A stretch of 64,000 nucleotides of DNA from Nannocystis pusilla (GCF_020073745.1 NZ_JAIRAU010000027.1:514001-578000); one strand, 5' to 3'; shown: positions 1 to 11,405, counted from the first letter of the stretch. Made by a program: numbers and translations. Notes: generated by a model from the letters alone, not told the origin.

Positions 1-1966
1 CGCTGACCATCATCGTGACGTCGCACATGACGTTGCCGAGCACGGTGGTGGTCTGATCGAGGCCGACCTCGAGCGTGCGGGCGCCGAGGACCTGGACGTG
101 CTGATTGCCGCCGACGGCCAGAGCGTTGTCCATCCCGGCGACGGTGAGGACGTGGCCGTGGACGCTGAGGCTGTGGTCGCCGCCGACGATGTTCTCCTGG
201 GCGCCGCCGACGGTGGTCGCCTGGTTGGCGCCGATCGTGGTCGACTGGTTGAGGCCGATCGTGTTGATCTGGTTCTGGCCGATCGTGTTGGTCTGGTGCT
301 GGCCGACGTCGAGGCGCTGATCGACGCCGACGAACATCGTCTCGTTGCTGCCGACTGTGGCCGAGCGGTCGACGCCGACGTCCTCGGTCTGGTTGTTGGC
401 GACGGTCAGGTGGTCGTCGTTGCCGACGTCGCGGGTCGCGTCGTGCAGCACGATCGTGTTCATGTCGTACTGCGCGTGGATGAAGATCTCCTCGGTGCCC
501 TTGGCGTCCTCGAAGCGCAGCTCGTTGAAGCCCCCGCCGCCGGGGCTCGAGTCGGACTTGATGGTGCTCTTGGTCTTCTCCTCCGGCAGCGGGTAGGGCG
601 GCTGGCGCGTGCCGTCGTAGATCCGGCCGGTGACGATCGGCCGGTTGGGGTCGCCCTCGATGAACTCGACCAGCACCTCGTGGCCGATCCGCGGCAGGAA
701 GAACGAGCCGTACGACGGGCCCGCCCACGCCTGGCTGACGCGGACCCAGCACGAGCTGAGCTCGCTGAACGGCGCCGCGCGGTCCCAGTGGAACTGGACC
801 TTCACCCGGCCCTGCTCGTCGACGTAGATCTCCTCGCCCGCGGGGCCGACGACGGTCGCGGTCTGCACCCCGCGGATCGTCGGCACCTTGGTGACGCGCG
901 GCGGGCGGTACGGCGTGGTCACCGGGATCGCGACGAAGTCGTTGTCGTAGACCAGCTCGGCGTCGGCGTAGACGATCCGCGGCTGCTCGCCGCGGTGGAT
1001 CGTGCGCAGCACGTGGTACTCGCCGTCGAACTCGTGGCGCATGTGGTCGGCGAGCAGGAACGAGTGGCCGGGGACCAGGCGCGGGCAGTCGCTGGTGCCG
1101 GTGGCGACCACGCCGCCGACGCGCGCCGCCTCGAGCCGCAGCTTGGCCTGCATGGTCGCTATCGCCGGGTCGCGGGCGCCGATCGGCGCGTCGTAGAGCT
1201 CGAGCTGGGCGGCGCCGCGGGGGGCCTGGTCGCGGGCCTCGACGTTGCGCGAGACGTAATGATCGTGGTCGCGCACGACCGTCGCGCCGGGCGTGATCTG
1301 GTGGCCGAGCGAGAACTTGCGGACATGTTCGCTGCCGCGGATCTTCTCGTCGACGCGGAACGGCAGCGCCGGGTCGCCCTGGATCCGCTCGCGCCCGGTG
1401 TTGATGTCCGACAGCACGAGCGTGTGCGCGTCCTCCTCGTGCTCGAAGTAGAAGGCGATGCCGTCCTCCTCCATGAGGCGGCGGATGAAGCTCAGGTCGC
1501 TCTCGCGGTACTGCACGCAGTAGTCGCGCGCGCTGTACGAGCCGGCCAAACGCAGGCGGTAGCGGATGCCCGACTCGCCGAGCACGGCCTCGAGGATCTG
1601 CGGGGTCGACATCCGCTGGAAGATCCGGCTGGTCGTGCGGAACTGCATCTTCCACACGTCGGGTACCAGGCAGACGCGGTAGGTCGAGCGCGGCGGCAGC
1701 TCCCCCGTGTACTCGGCGCGGCACAGCAGGCCGTGGATCGTCCGCGCGGCGCGGTCGGTGCCGGCGAGGCGGAGGCTGGCGTACGCGCCGACCATCTCGT
1801 CGACCATCTCGAAGCGCGCCGTCAGCTCGATCTGGAACTCGTAGAGCTCGGAGACCGCCTCGACCCCGGAGAAGCGGAGCACCCAGAATTGATTCGCCGA
1901 ACCTGCGACCTCGAAGCGGGCCGAGTTCCCGCCGATCATGCTCGCGACAAGCAGCTCCGACTCCAC
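1..1966 (-). CDS. vgrG: Type VI secretion spike protein VgrG (TssI), C-terminus beyond the window
   Basis: VgrG forms the trimeric spike at the tip of the T6SS Hcp tube and carries effectors. The N-terminus begins VESELLVASMIGGNSARFEV and continues with the gp27-like fold (VLRFSGVEAVSELYEFQIEL). An NRPIVTGRIYDG motif marks the gp5 OB-fold boundary. The C-terminal part is a long run of about 8-residue beta-helix units of the type TTVGGNQ, TIGLNQS and NTIGQNQ, as in gp5-type needles. GTG is chosen as start because a GGGGGCG purine run precedes it; an in-frame ATG lies nine codons inside. About 655 codons are visible and the frame is still open at base 1, so any C-terminal effector or PAAR-binding tail is not seen. 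No other T6SS gene is in the window. Family assignment is secure. Confidence 0.93.
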   Translation of the reverse strand, partial: MESELLVASMIGGNSARFEVAGSANQFWVLRFSGVEAVSELYEFQIELTARFEMVDEMVGAYASLRLAGTDRAARTIHGLLCRAEYTGELPPRSTYRVCLVPDVWKMQFRTTSRIFQRMSTPQILEAVLGESGIRYRLRLAGSYSARDYCVQYRESDLSFIRRLMEEDGIAFYFEHEEDAHTLVLSDINTGRERIQGDPALPFRVDEKIRGSEHVRKFSLGHQITPGATVVRDHDHYVSRNVEARDQAPRGAAQLELYDAPIGARDPAIATMQAKLRLEAARVGGVVATGTSDCPRLVPGHSFLLADHMRHEFDGEYHVLRTIHRGEQPRIVYADAELVYDNDFVAIPVTTPYRPPRVTKVPTIRGVQTATVVGPAGEEIYVDEQGRVKVQFHWDRAAPFSELSSCWVRVSQAWAGPSYGSFFLPRIGHEVLVEFIEGDPNRPIVTGRIYDGTRQPPYPLPEEKTKSTIKSDSSPGGGGFNELRFEDAKGTEEIFIHAQYDMNTIVLHDATRDVGNDDHLTVANNQTEDVGVDRSATVGSNETMFVGVDQRLDVGQHQTNTIGQNQINTIGLNQSTTIGANQATTVGGAQENIVGGDHSLSVHGHVLTVAGMDNALAVGGNQHVQVLGARTLEVGLDQTTTVLGNVMCDVTMMVS

Positions 1967-2572
1967 GTCGCCCCCTCGAATCCCAACCCCAGGATCTCGG
2001 GGCCGACGCTAGCAAGCGCGGCGCGAGCGAACAAGGCGCGGCCCCGCGCCGGGACCCCGCGTGGGGCCTCGCGCGTCGACGCACCGGGCTTCGTCCCATG
2101 GGCGAGCTGCGAGATCCCGCGACGGGGCCGGTGTCCCGGCTCGGCGTGAACCGGACAGGTGGTGGGTCGACGAACGGAAGAAGGTGGTTGACGGGAGGTT
2201 CGCGGCGGAGCTCGCGCGTCGCCTCGAGCTTGCAGTCGCGTTCAGCGAAATTGATGCGGCGGCGGAGGTGGCACCGTGAGGCTTTCAGGGCATGTTCATA
2301 AGGACATGTCCTCAGGTATACGTGTGCGACCCGCGGGTGTTCGGCGCCGTCGCGACCACGGCACCGACTCCGCGAGGTCGCCGGCGAAGCACCCGGCGCT
2401 TCGTCAGGAGGAGTGAGACTCGAGTCCACCGGCGCTGCATCTGCAGGCCCGAGACGTCCTCGCGCCGGGGCGGGGCAAGATCGCCCGAGCGAGGTTAGCG
2501 ACCGCTTCCGGCAGGCGCGCGGCGGTTCGCCGAGAGGCGGGATTTCGGCTAGGATCGCGCTTCAGCGCGCAG
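1967..2572. other. Intergenic region between vgrG and the TPR kinase gene (divergent)
   Basis: About 600 bases separate the divergent vgrG and kinase genes. I find no convincing coding sequence. The first part is GC-rich upstream DNA of vgrG. The middle holds one perfect GGACATGTCC palindrome paired with an imperfect copy (listed separately). Promoters for both flanking genes should lie here, but no clear -35/-10 pair is visible. Confidence 0.5.
2288..2317. repeat. Dispersed palindrome copy (CATGTTC-ATAA-GGACATGTCC)
   Basis: A perfect 10-base palindrome GGACATGTCC is preceded, across a 4-base ATAA loop, by GGGCATGTTC. The pair can form a 7-base stem with one mismatch. CTCAGGT follows directly. 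This is one intergenic member of the dispersed family described in the findings. Confidence 0.7.
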
Positions 2573-5380
<2,808 letters not shown>

Positions 5381-5385
5381 CCTTC

Positions 5386-5396
5386 GGGACATGTGA
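5386..5396. repeat. Dispersed palindrome half-copy just after the kinase stop codon
   Basis: GGGACATGTG lies six bases after the kinase stop codon. It matches one arm of the GGACATGTCC family. It is one of several copies that sit next to a stop codon. Confidence 0.5.
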
Positions 5397-5502
5397 GGCG
5401 CGCGACCGGGGCCCGCTCGACGTGGTCCGTCACCGCCACGCGCCCGGGCGAGCGCTGCCCGACGCGCGCTCCGCGGCTCGCTTGTGGTCTATGCTGGCGG
5501 CG

Positions 5503-5715
5503 ATGCCCGAGCGCGACGTCGAACGCAACTGCAGCACCCAGACCTTCGTCGAGACCCTGCGCCGCCTGGCCGACGCGCTCGAGCGCGGGGAGGCGTTCCG
5601 GATCCAGGTCGCCGGCGCCCGCTTCAGCGTGCCGCGCGACGCGGCGCTGTCGATCGAGCACGAGGCCGCGGACGACGAGGAGGAGCTCGAGCTGCAGCTG
5701 CGCTGGCGACGCTGA
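5503..5715 (+). CDS. Small amphi-Trp domain protein
   Basis: This is a 70-residue protein, MPERDVERNCSTQTFVE followed by TLRRLADALERGEAFRIQV, a basic/hydrophobic core and a very acidic C-terminus (EADDEEELELQLRWRR after a short Ala stretch). The pattern of one LxxLADALExG helix, then beta strands with a central polar face, then an alternating E-L-E-L-Q-L-R-W strand fits the amphi-Trp family of small bacterial and archaeal proteins, whose function is unknown. An in-frame ATG four codons upstream is equally possible; neither start has a good Shine-Dalgarno. The gene stands alone between the kinase and a convergent methyltransferase gene. Confidence 0.7.
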   Translation: MPERDVERNCSTQTFVETLRRLADALERGEAFRIQVAGARFSVPRDAALSIEHEAADDEEELELQLRWRR

Positions 5716-5722
5716 GGCTCGC

Positions 5723-5790
5723 GGCACATGTCGCTACGAACATGTCACTGAGGACCTGACGAAAGGGGCATGTCTCGGAAGACATGACCC
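5723..5790. repeat. Cluster of dispersed palindromes between convergent genes
   Basis: Within 68 bases there are five related units in a row: GCACATGTC, GAACATGTC, AGGACCTGAC, GGGGCATGTCTC and GAAGACATGACC. The last two form an inverted repeat (CATGTCTC-GGAA-GACATG). The cluster fills the whole gap between the amphi-Trp gene and the oppositely oriented methyltransferase gene, a place where a bidirectional terminator would be expected. No T-run is present. Confidence 0.7.
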
Positions 5791-5811
5791 CACGAACACC
5801 CCCGTCGGGCG

Positions 5812-6543
5812 TCAGGGCTTGACGGCGATCCGGCCGGTGTAGTCGATGCGGTGCAGCAGCGGGGCGCCGCCGTGCTCGGCGAAGTAGCCGTCGACGGCCT
5901 CGCGGGCGCCGCGCCAGTGGCCGTAGTCGTCGACGATGAGGACGCCGCCGCGGGCGAGGCGGGGGTAGAGGTGCACGAGCTCGTGGCGGGTCGACTCGAA
6001 CCAGTCGGTGTCGAGGCGGAGGATGGCGATCGCGTCGGGCAGGGTGGCGGGGATGGTGTCCTCGACCTTGCCCTTGACGAAGTGGATCTTGTCGCGCGGG
6101 TAGCCGGTGGTGGCGAGGCTGGCGGTGGCGTCGGCCAGGCTGTTGGCGCAGAAGACCTTGTGGTCGGTGCCGCGGATCCTGTCCCAGTCGGCGAGCGGGG
6201 CCTGGTCCTTGAACGAGACGTCGCGCGCGGTCGGCTCGCTCATGCCCTCGTAGGTGTCGTAGAGGAACAGCTCGCGCGCGCGGTCGCCGAGCTCCTGGAA
6301 GGTCAGCGCGGCGACCATGGCGCTGCCGCCCTTCCACACGCCGCACTCGACGAAGGCGCCGGAGACGCCCTCGCGCGCGACGTGACGCACGGCCTGGTAG
6401 AGCGCGTACATCCGCTCGGTCGAGGTCATCGTGTACGGCCGGGCGCGGTCGTGGATGGCCCGAAAGCCAGGTTCGAAGTCGGGGTACTGCCGGCGCCAGC
6501 GGCGGTCGTCGCGGAGGCGGCGGAGGCGGTCGATGAGCGTCAC
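5812..6543 (-). CDS. TylF/MycF-type SAM-dependent O-methyltransferase
   Basis: This 243-residue protein belongs to the TylF family of Mg-dependent methyltransferases, which act on sugars of macrolides and related natural products. Diagnostic segments are ERMYALYQAVRHV, then GAFVECGVWKGGSAM (SAM-binding region), FLYDTYEGMSEPT, and LRLDTDWFEST followed by VLIVDDYGHWRGAREAVDGYF, which carries the acidic metal ligands. Length is normal for the family. No glycosyltransferase or polyketide genes are adjacent, so the substrate cannot be deduced. It is convergent with the amphi-Trp gene across a palindrome cluster. Confidence 0.9.
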   Translation of the reverse strand: MTLIDRLRRLRDDRRWRRQYPDFEPGFRAIHDRARPYTMTSTERMYALYQAVRHVAREGVSGAFVECGVWKGGSAMVAALTFQELGDRARELFLYDTYEGMSEPTARDVSFKDQAPLADWDRIRGTDHKVFCANSLADATASLATTGYPRDKIHFVKGKVEDTIPATLPDAIAILRLDTDWFESTRHELVHLYPRLARGGVLIVDDYGHWRGAREAVDGYFAEHGGAPLLHRIDYTGRIAVKP

Positions 6544-6656
6544 GGGTGGCGCGAGGGTACCAAAGCGCGGTGCCTCGCGCGCGGCCGCGGCGCCGCGACG
6601 CCGCGCCGAACAGCGGGCGGGGCGGGCCGCGACGCGCAGGCGCGCCGGGCGATGCG

Positions 6657-7070
6657 TTATGTCTCTTCGACCAGGCGCAGCCGGGGACCGCGCTCCATCA
6701 GCTCGCAGAAGCGGCGGACGGCCCCCTGCAGGGCGGCGATGCAGCGCTCGAACACCAGGCGGAAGTCACCCTCGGCGGCGAGGAACAGCTCGGTCGCGGC
6801 CTGCATGTCGTCGTGCTGCGGGTAGACCTTGACGACCTTGAACTCGGCCGTGACCTCGGCGGCGGCGATCCGCGCCCAGTGGCGCTCCGCCTCGCTCTCG
6901 AGGCCCCAGAAGTTGGGGAACACCAGGCGGAAGTACAGCGGGTCGTCGTCGTCGACGGTGACGCAGTAGTAGCGGCCCTCGCACTTGAACACGAGGTCGC
7001 CGGCGTCGTCGACGATCGGGCGGAAGCCCTCGGCGCGCAGGAACTCGGCGTAGACCTCCGCCTGGCTCAT
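6657..7070 (-). CDS. YbjN-like / type III chaperone-fold protein
   Basis: This is a 137-residue protein starting MSQAEVYAEFLRAEGFRPIV. The pattern is a helix followed by beta strands (DLVFKCEGRYYCVTVDDDDPLYFRLVFPNFWGL), then a helix-rich C-terminus with FKVVKVYPQHDDMQAATELFL. It resembles the YbjN/CesT chaperone-like fold: one domain that binds peptides or regulates, with no catalytic motif. The frame is open 12 codons further upstream, but that stretch is Pro/Arg-rich and unlike a protein start. It is probably expressed alone. Family assignment is moderate and the function unknown. Confidence 0.72.
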   Translation of the reverse strand: MSQAEVYAEFLRAEGFRPIVDDAGDLVFKCEGRYYCVTVDDDDPLYFRLVFPNFWGLESEAERHWARIAAAEVTAEFKVVKVYPQHDDMQAATELFLAAEGDFRLVFERCIAALQGAVRRFCELMERGPRLRLVEET

Positions 7071-7137
7071 GAGCGCAGGATACCCCGGCGCGCGCGGCCG
7101 CGGCAACGCTCGCGCGAGCGCGCCGAATTGTGGGCGC

Positions 7138-7983
7138 TCATGCGATGGCGCGAGCGGTAGTGCAAGCCGTCGGCTCGGGCAAGATCTGGCGCAGGTAGGC
7201 GTCGGCGAGCATGCCGGGCCGTTGTTCGCGCGGATAACCGAGCGAGACCTCTTCGAAGCGCACGCCGTCGATCCAGTCGGTGCGCCGCGTGTGGAGGTGG
7301 CCGCTGACGACGACGCGCGCGCCGTAACGCCGGTGCCAGTCGCGGGTCGCCGCGGTGCCGCACCACGGGCGGTATCGCGGCACGCGCGGGATGAAGATCA
7401 AGTCGTCGCGCAGCGGCCAGTGATTGACGAGGATCGTCGGGCGCGCGCGCGCCTGCTCGAGCCGCGCGGCGGCGCTGCGCACGCGCGCGGCGGACCAGGC
7501 GACGATGTCGGCGAAGGGCGAGGGATCGAGGCGCACCTCGTCGGCGGCCACGACGCCGTCCTCGGCGGCCCAGGCGACCGCGGCGGCCCGCGTCATGCCG
7601 GCGGGCGCGAAGGTGTAGTCGTAGAGGAGGGCCATCAGCGCGATGGTGTGCGGCCCGCCCTCGCCGGGCCACACCGGCCACTCGTCGTCGACGCCGACGA
7701 CCCCGCGCTCGCGGCACAGCTCGCCGAGCGCGGCCAGCTTGTCGGCGCCGCCGAGGCGCGCGCCTCGTTCGTCGCCGGTCCACAGCTCGTGGTTGCCGGG
7801 CACCCACAGCACGCGGGCGAAGCGAGGCTGCAGCAGGTCGAAGGCCCAGCGCAGGTGATCGCCGGTCTCGCCGACGTCGCCGCCGACGATCAGCCAGTCG
7901 TCTGTCCGCGGGGACAGGTGCGAGAGGAGCTCGCGGTTGCGGGCGTGGCCGACGTGGAGATCGCTGAGGGCCCAGAGCTTCAT
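7138..7983 (-). CDS. Calcineurin-type metallophosphoesterase
   Basis: This 281-residue hydrolase begins MKLWALSDLHVGHARN. All five metal-site motifs of the calcineurin-like superfamily are present in order: DLHVGH, GGDVGE, PGNHELW, NHWPLRDD and GHLHTRR. They bind two metals and hydrolyse phosphate mono- or diesters. Overall shape resembles stand-alone actinobacterial and myxobacterial members of unknown substrate. The start ATG is the first in the frame and gives the motif at the usual N-terminal position. It lies back to back with the flavoprotein gene at 8158. Confidence 0.88.
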   Translation of the reverse strand: MKLWALSDLHVGHARNRELLSHLSPRTDDWLIVGGDVGETGDHLRWAFDLLQPRFARVLWVPGNHELWTGDERGARLGGADKLAALGELCRERGVVGVDDEWPVWPGEGGPHTIALMALLYDYTFAPAGMTRAAAVAWAAEDGVVAADEVRLDPSPFADIVAWSAARVRSAAARLEQARARPTILVNHWPLRDDLIFIPRVPRYRPWCGTAATRDWHRRYGARVVVSGHLHTRRTDWIDGVRFEEVSLGYPREQRPGMLADAYLRQILPEPTACTTARAIA

Positions 7984-8157
7984 GCCGGGTCCGCCAGGCT
8001 AGTGCGGCGGCCGGATGGTTTCAACCGCGAGGCGCCGCCGTGCGGGCGGTCGCCTGCGGGGCCGCAGGGACGGGGTCCGCGACCCTGCCGAGTTCGGGTG
8101 CGGTGCGACGAGCGCGAGCGGGGCGAACGTGCGCGTTCGCGGTAGACTGGGCGGCGC

Positions 8158-9825
8158 ATGACGACCCTCCCCAACGACCCGTCGGCCCAGCGGCGCGAGG
8201 CGACCTTTCCGCGGCTCAGCGAGGCGCAGCAGGCCCGGCTGTGCCGCCACGGCCGGCGCAGGCCGACGCGGGCAGGCGAGGTGGTGTTCGATCAGGGCGA
8301 CGTCGGCACCAACTTCTTCGTCATCCTGTCGGGCACGCTCGAGGTGGTCCAGCCCGGCTACGACGGCGTCGAACACCCGGTCGTGATCCACGAGCCGGGC
8401 CAGTTCACCGGCGAGATCACGATGCTGACCGGCCGCCCCAACCTGGTCCGCGGACGGATCGGCGAGCCGGGCGAGCTGCTGGAGATCGATCGCGACGGGC
8501 TGCGCCACATCGTCCAGGTCGAGGCCGAGATCGGCGAGCTGCTGATGCGCGCGTTCATCCTCCGCCGCGTCAGCCTGATCGCTCACCACGCCAGCGACGC
8601 GGTCCTGGTCGGCTCGGTCCACTCGGCGGCGACGCTGCGGCTGAAGGAGTTCCTGACCCGCAACGGCCACCCGTTCTCGTACATCGACGTCGAGCGCGAC
8701 GCCGGCGTCGCCGACCTGCTCGAGCAGTTCCAGGTCGCGTGCGACGAGGTGCCGGTGATCATCTGCCGCGGCAACGTGGTGCTGCGCAACCCGACGACGG
8801 CGGAGGTGGCCCGCTGCCTCGGCTTCAACGCCGACGTCGACCCCGAGGTGCTGCGCGACGTGGTGGTCATCGGCGCCGGGCCGGCCGGGCTGGCGGCGGC
8901 CGTCTACGCGGCGTCGGAGGGGCTCGACGTGCTGGTCGTCGAGCGCAGCGCGCCCGGCGGGCAGGCCGGCTCGTCGTCGAAGATCGAGAACTACCTGGGC
9001 TTTCCGACAGGTATTTCGGGACAGGCGCTGGCCGGCCGCGCGCTGACGCAGGCGCAGAAGTTTGGCGCCCACGTGGCGGTGGCGATGGAGGCGGTCCGGC
9101 TCGACTGCTCGCGCACGCCGTACGTGATCGAGCTCGGGTCGCAGGGCTCGGTGCGCGCGCGCGCGATCATCCTCGCCACCGGGGCGCAGTACCGCCGGCT
9201 CGGGGTGCCGAACCTGCACAAGTTCGAGGGCGACGGGGTGTACTACGGAGCCACGCAGATGGAGGCCCAGCTGTGCGCCGGCGAGGAGGTCATCGTGGTC
9301 GGCGGCGGCAACTCGGCCGGGCAGGCGGCGGTGTTCCTGGCCGAGGCGGTCCGCCACGTGCACGTCCTGGTCCGCTCGAGCGGCCTGGCCGACAGCATGT
9401 CGCGCTACCTGATCCGCCGGATCGAGGAGCACCAGAAGATCACGCTGCGCACGCACACGGAGATCGAGGCGCTGCTCGGCGAGACGAGCCTCGAGCAGGT
9501 GTGCTGGCGCAACCACCAGACCGGCGCCCGCGAGACGCGGCCGATCCGCCACGTGTTCTCGATGGCCGGGGCGCGCCCCAACACGCAGTGGCTGGCCGGC
9601 TGCGTGGCCCTCGACGCGGCCGGGTTCGTCAAGACCGGGCCCGACCTGACGCCGGAGGAGCTGGCCGAACGCCCGTGGCGGCGGGCGCCGTACCTGCTCG
9701 AGACGAGCCTGCCCAACGTGTTCGCCGTCGGCGACGTGCGCTCGGGCAACGTCAAGCGCGTGGCCTCGGCCGTCGGCGAGGGCTCGATCTGCGTGCAGAT
9801 GATCCACCGCGCGCTCGCCGAGTGA
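8158..9825 (+). CDS. Cyclic-nucleotide-binding / glutaredoxin-like / thioredoxin-reductase-like flavoprotein
   Basis: This 555-residue fusion has three parts. Residues about 20-145 form a cAMP/CRP-type beta roll (GDVGTNFFVILSGTLEVV, EPGQFTGEITML). Residues about 155-230 form a thioredoxin/glutaredoxin-like domain with no active-site CxxC. From about 235 comes a two-domain FAD/NAD(P)H oxidoreductase with VIGAGPAGLAAA, VVGGGNSAGQAA and a C-terminal FAVGDVRSGNVKRVASAVGEG motif. Where thioredoxin reductase has its redox CATC after GVYY, this protein reads GVYYGATQ, so the disulfide is missing and NADPH electrons must go elsewhere. It is followed after 28 bases by a UBP zinc-finger gene; I recall this pairing from other bacteria. 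FAD binding is near certain, the biological substrate unknown. Confidence 0.9.
   Translation: MTTLPNDPSAQRREATFPRLSEAQQARLCRHGRRRPTRAGEVVFDQGDVGTNFFVILSGTLEVVQPGYDGVEHPVVIHEPGQFTGEITMLTGRPNLVRGRIGEPGELLEIDRDGLRHIVQVEAEIGELLMRAFILRRVSLIAHHASDAVLVGSVHSAATLRLKEFLTRNGHPFSYIDVERDAGVADLLEQFQVACDEVPVIICRGNVVLRNPTTAEVARCLGFNADVDPEVLRDVVVIGAGPAGLAAAVYAASEGLDVLVVERSAPGGQAGSSSKIENYLGFPTGISGQALAGRALTQAQKFGAHVAVAMEAVRLDCSRTPYVIELGSQGSVRARAIILATGAQYRRLGVPNLHKFEGDGVYYGATQMEAQLCAGEEVIVVGGGNSAGQAAVFLAEAVRHVHVLVRSSGLADSMSRYLIRRIEEHQKITLRTHTEIEALLGETSLEQVCWRNHQTGARETRPIRHVFSMAGARPNTQWLAGCVALDAAGFVKTGPDLTPEELAERPWRRAPYLLETSLPNVFAVGDVRSGNVKRVASAVGEGSICVQMIHRALAE
9004..9028. repeat. Dispersed-repeat-like pair inside the flavoprotein gene
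   Basis: CCGACAGGTATTTCGGGACAGG contains two GRCAGG units in direct order, inside the codons for the conserved GFPTGISGQ segment. Codon use here (ACA, GGT, ATT) departs from the strict G/C third-position bias around it. It may be a true family member or a chance match. Confidence 0.35.
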
Positions 9826-9853
9826 GCGCGCCACACCACGGAGGAGCTCGATC

Positions 9854-10123
9854 ATGGCGAAAGAGAGCTGTTCCCACCTCGACCAGATCCACGACGTCCA
9901 CCCGCACACCCGCGGCTGCGAGGATTGCCTCGCGCTCGGCGACGAATGGGTCCACCTGCGCCTGTGCATGACCTGCGGCAAGGTCGGCTGCTGCGACTCG
10001 TCGAAGAACAAGCACGCGACGCAGCACTTTCATGCGACGAAGCACGCGATCATCCGCTCGCTCGAGCCGGGAGAGCGGTGGTTCTGGTGCTACGTCGACG
10101 AGGTCGGCTTCGAGCCGGGGTGA
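9854..10123 (+). CDS. UBP-type zinc finger protein
   Basis: This is an 89-residue protein with the Cys/His pattern of the ZnF-UBP domain of eukaryotic deubiquitinases: C6, H8, C22xxC25, C38xxC41, C46 and later His residues. The conserved core reads WVHLRLCMTCGKVGCCDSS, and HATKHAIIRSLEPGERWFWCYVDE follows a His-rich stretch. Eukaryotic versions bind the free C-terminal Gly-Gly of ubiquitin; in bacteria the ligand is unknown. A strong GGAGGAG site sits at proper distance before the ATG. It is co-transcribed with the upstream flavoprotein gene. Its 3' end overlaps the convergent gene by 34 bases. Confidence 0.92.
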   Translation: MAKESCSHLDQIHDVHPHTRGCEDCLALGDEWVHLRLCMTCGKVGCCDSSKNKHATQHFHATKHAIIRSLEPGERWFWCYVDEVGFEPG

Positions 10124-10686
10124 GGGCGACGGGCATCCGCGTCGCTCGCGTCCGCCGGCGCCACGAGGGGCGCGGCGTTCAGCCGGGCGAAGTCCTCGGC
10201 GGTATCGCGGCGGTGGAAGGCGTACTCGATGCGGTCGGGGTGGACCGTGACGGCGAGCGGCAGCGGACGCCGGTGCTCCCAGGCGATCAGCGGGAGCAGG
10301 AGCAGCACGAACGTCATGAGGTACAGAAGGCCCGACGCGAACCCTGTCGTGTGCGGGCGGACGATGCACTCGGTGAACGCGAAGCACCCGGCGGCGAGAG
10401 CGACCGTGCCGGCGCCGCGGAGGGCCCGGCGCAGGTGGAACATGGCCGCGGGGACAGGCCGGCCGGGCACGGCGAGGCGGACCCATCCGCGCCAGAGCGA
10501 GGCTCCTTCTCGGTGATCACGAGCCACGACCCAGGTGCTCCGCGTGGGCATCGGGTGACGCGAGAACAGACAGTAGCCCGGCCAGCGCGGACGCACGCGG
10601 CGCGGGAGCGTCACTCCCCGGCTCGACGAGGCGAAGATCCGCAGGAACCAGGGCAGTCGCCCGTCGCGGCTCGTGACGCGCGTCAT
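10090..10686 (-). CDS. Hypothetical membrane protein
   Basis: I do not recognise this 198-residue protein. The N-terminus has a basic, Trp-rich stretch. The middle holds two hydrophobic segments (GAGTVALAAGCFAFTECIV and LLYLMTFVLLLLPLIAW) that look like a membrane hairpin. After this comes a probable cytoplasmic strand region, PLAVTVHPDRIEYAFHRRDTAEDF. The arrangement suggests a small PH-like or DUF-type membrane protein. The last 34 bases overlap the convergent zinc-finger gene. An internal Met about 45 residues in is an alternative start. Coding status is likely from composition; function is unknown. Confidence 0.62.
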   Translation of the reverse strand: MTRVTSRDGRLPWFLRIFASSSRGVTLPRRVRPRWPGYCLFSRHPMPTRSTWVVARDHREGASLWRGWVRLAVPGRPVPAAMFHLRRALRGAGTVALAAGCFAFTECIVRPHTTGFASGLLYLMTFVLLLLPLIAWEHRRPLPLAVTVHPDRIEYAFHRRDTAEDFARLNAAPLVAPADASDADARRPHPGSKPTSST

Positions 10687-10774
10687 GAGGCGAGGATCGT
10701 CGGCGACGCGGCGGGTTGCACCTCGGGCGCGAAGCCGCGCCGTTCAGGCGAAGGAGTCGCGCACGCCAGGCGAC

Positions 10775-11404
10775 TCACAGGGCGAAGACCTCGAGGTTGT
10801 CGAAGGCTACCTTCGCCTCCCAGCCGCCGAAGGCGAAGTGGCGCTGCGCGGGGCCGGTGAGCGGGTCGGGGTCGTCGTAGACGAGCGCCTCCTGGCCGTC
10901 GAGCTCCCACCGGATGGCGCCGTCGCGGCGGGTGATCGCAAAGTGATACCGCTTGCCGGCCTCGACCTTGAGCGACTGCGTGGTCTTGCGATCGCCGCCG
11001 TGCTCGTCGCGGCGGACGATCGCGCTGGTGCTGTTGTTCCAGCCGCCGAAGATGATGACGTAGCCGGTGGCGGTGTAGCTGGCGCTGCGCGCGAAGCTCT
11101 TGCCGTCGCCCGCGAGCTCGATCTTGATGTCGCCCTCGTCGGTGGCGGCGCGGGCGTCGAACTCGACGCGCACGTTGTCCGGCAGCGGCAGCGTCAGCCA
11201 CAGCGGGTGGTTGCGCAGGCCCTCGACCACGAGCTCGCCGCCCTCGAGCCGCGCGCCCGGGCCGGTCGACTTCCAGGAAGGGCCGAGCTCGGCGCCGTCG
11301 AAGCGGTCGGCGAAGAGGAGCTGGGCCGGGCCGGCGCTGCTGTAGGTGCGCGGCAGCTCCTCGCAGGCGAGGACGAGCAGGAGGAGCGGGGCGAGGCGGT
11401 GCAT
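10775..11404 (-). CDS. Lipoprotein with concanavalin/lectin-like beta-sandwich
   Basis: This 209-residue exported lipoprotein starts MHRLAPLLLLVLACEEL, with lipobox Cys14. The frame is open 14 codons upstream, but that part encodes the dispersed repeat, so the Met just before the signal sequence is preferred. The mature part, LLFADRFDGAELGPSWKSTG through DNVRVEFDARAATDEGDIKIEL and ending KVAFDNLEVFAL, has the strand pattern of DUF1961-like or LamG-type carbohydrate-binding sandwiches (a family judgement from pattern only). It ends with the VxFDNLxVxxL strand typical of that fold. It follows the kinase gene 11462-12808 across a palindrome cluster, on the same strand. Confidence 0.75.
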   Translation of the reverse strand: MHRLAPLLLLVLACEELPRTYSSAGPAQLLFADRFDGAELGPSWKSTGPGARLEGGELVVEGLRNHPLWLTLPLPDNVRVEFDARAATDEGDIKIELAGDGKSFARSASYTATGYVIIFGGWNNSTSAIVRRDEHGGDRKTTQSLKVEAGKRYHFAITRRDGAIRWELDGQEALVYDDPDPLTGPAQRHFAFGGWEAKVAFDNLEVFAL

Positions 11405-11405
11405 G

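Noticed and set aside
98..2149. Long plus-strand frame opposite vgrG
   Set aside because: It mirrors the VgrG beta-helix repeats (Val/Asp/Ala-rich) and has no protein-like features of its own.
2302..2311. GGACATGTCC matches the half-site consensus of the animal p53 protein
   Set aside because: The match is coincidence. Bacteria have no p53, and the copies do not follow p53 tandem spacing.
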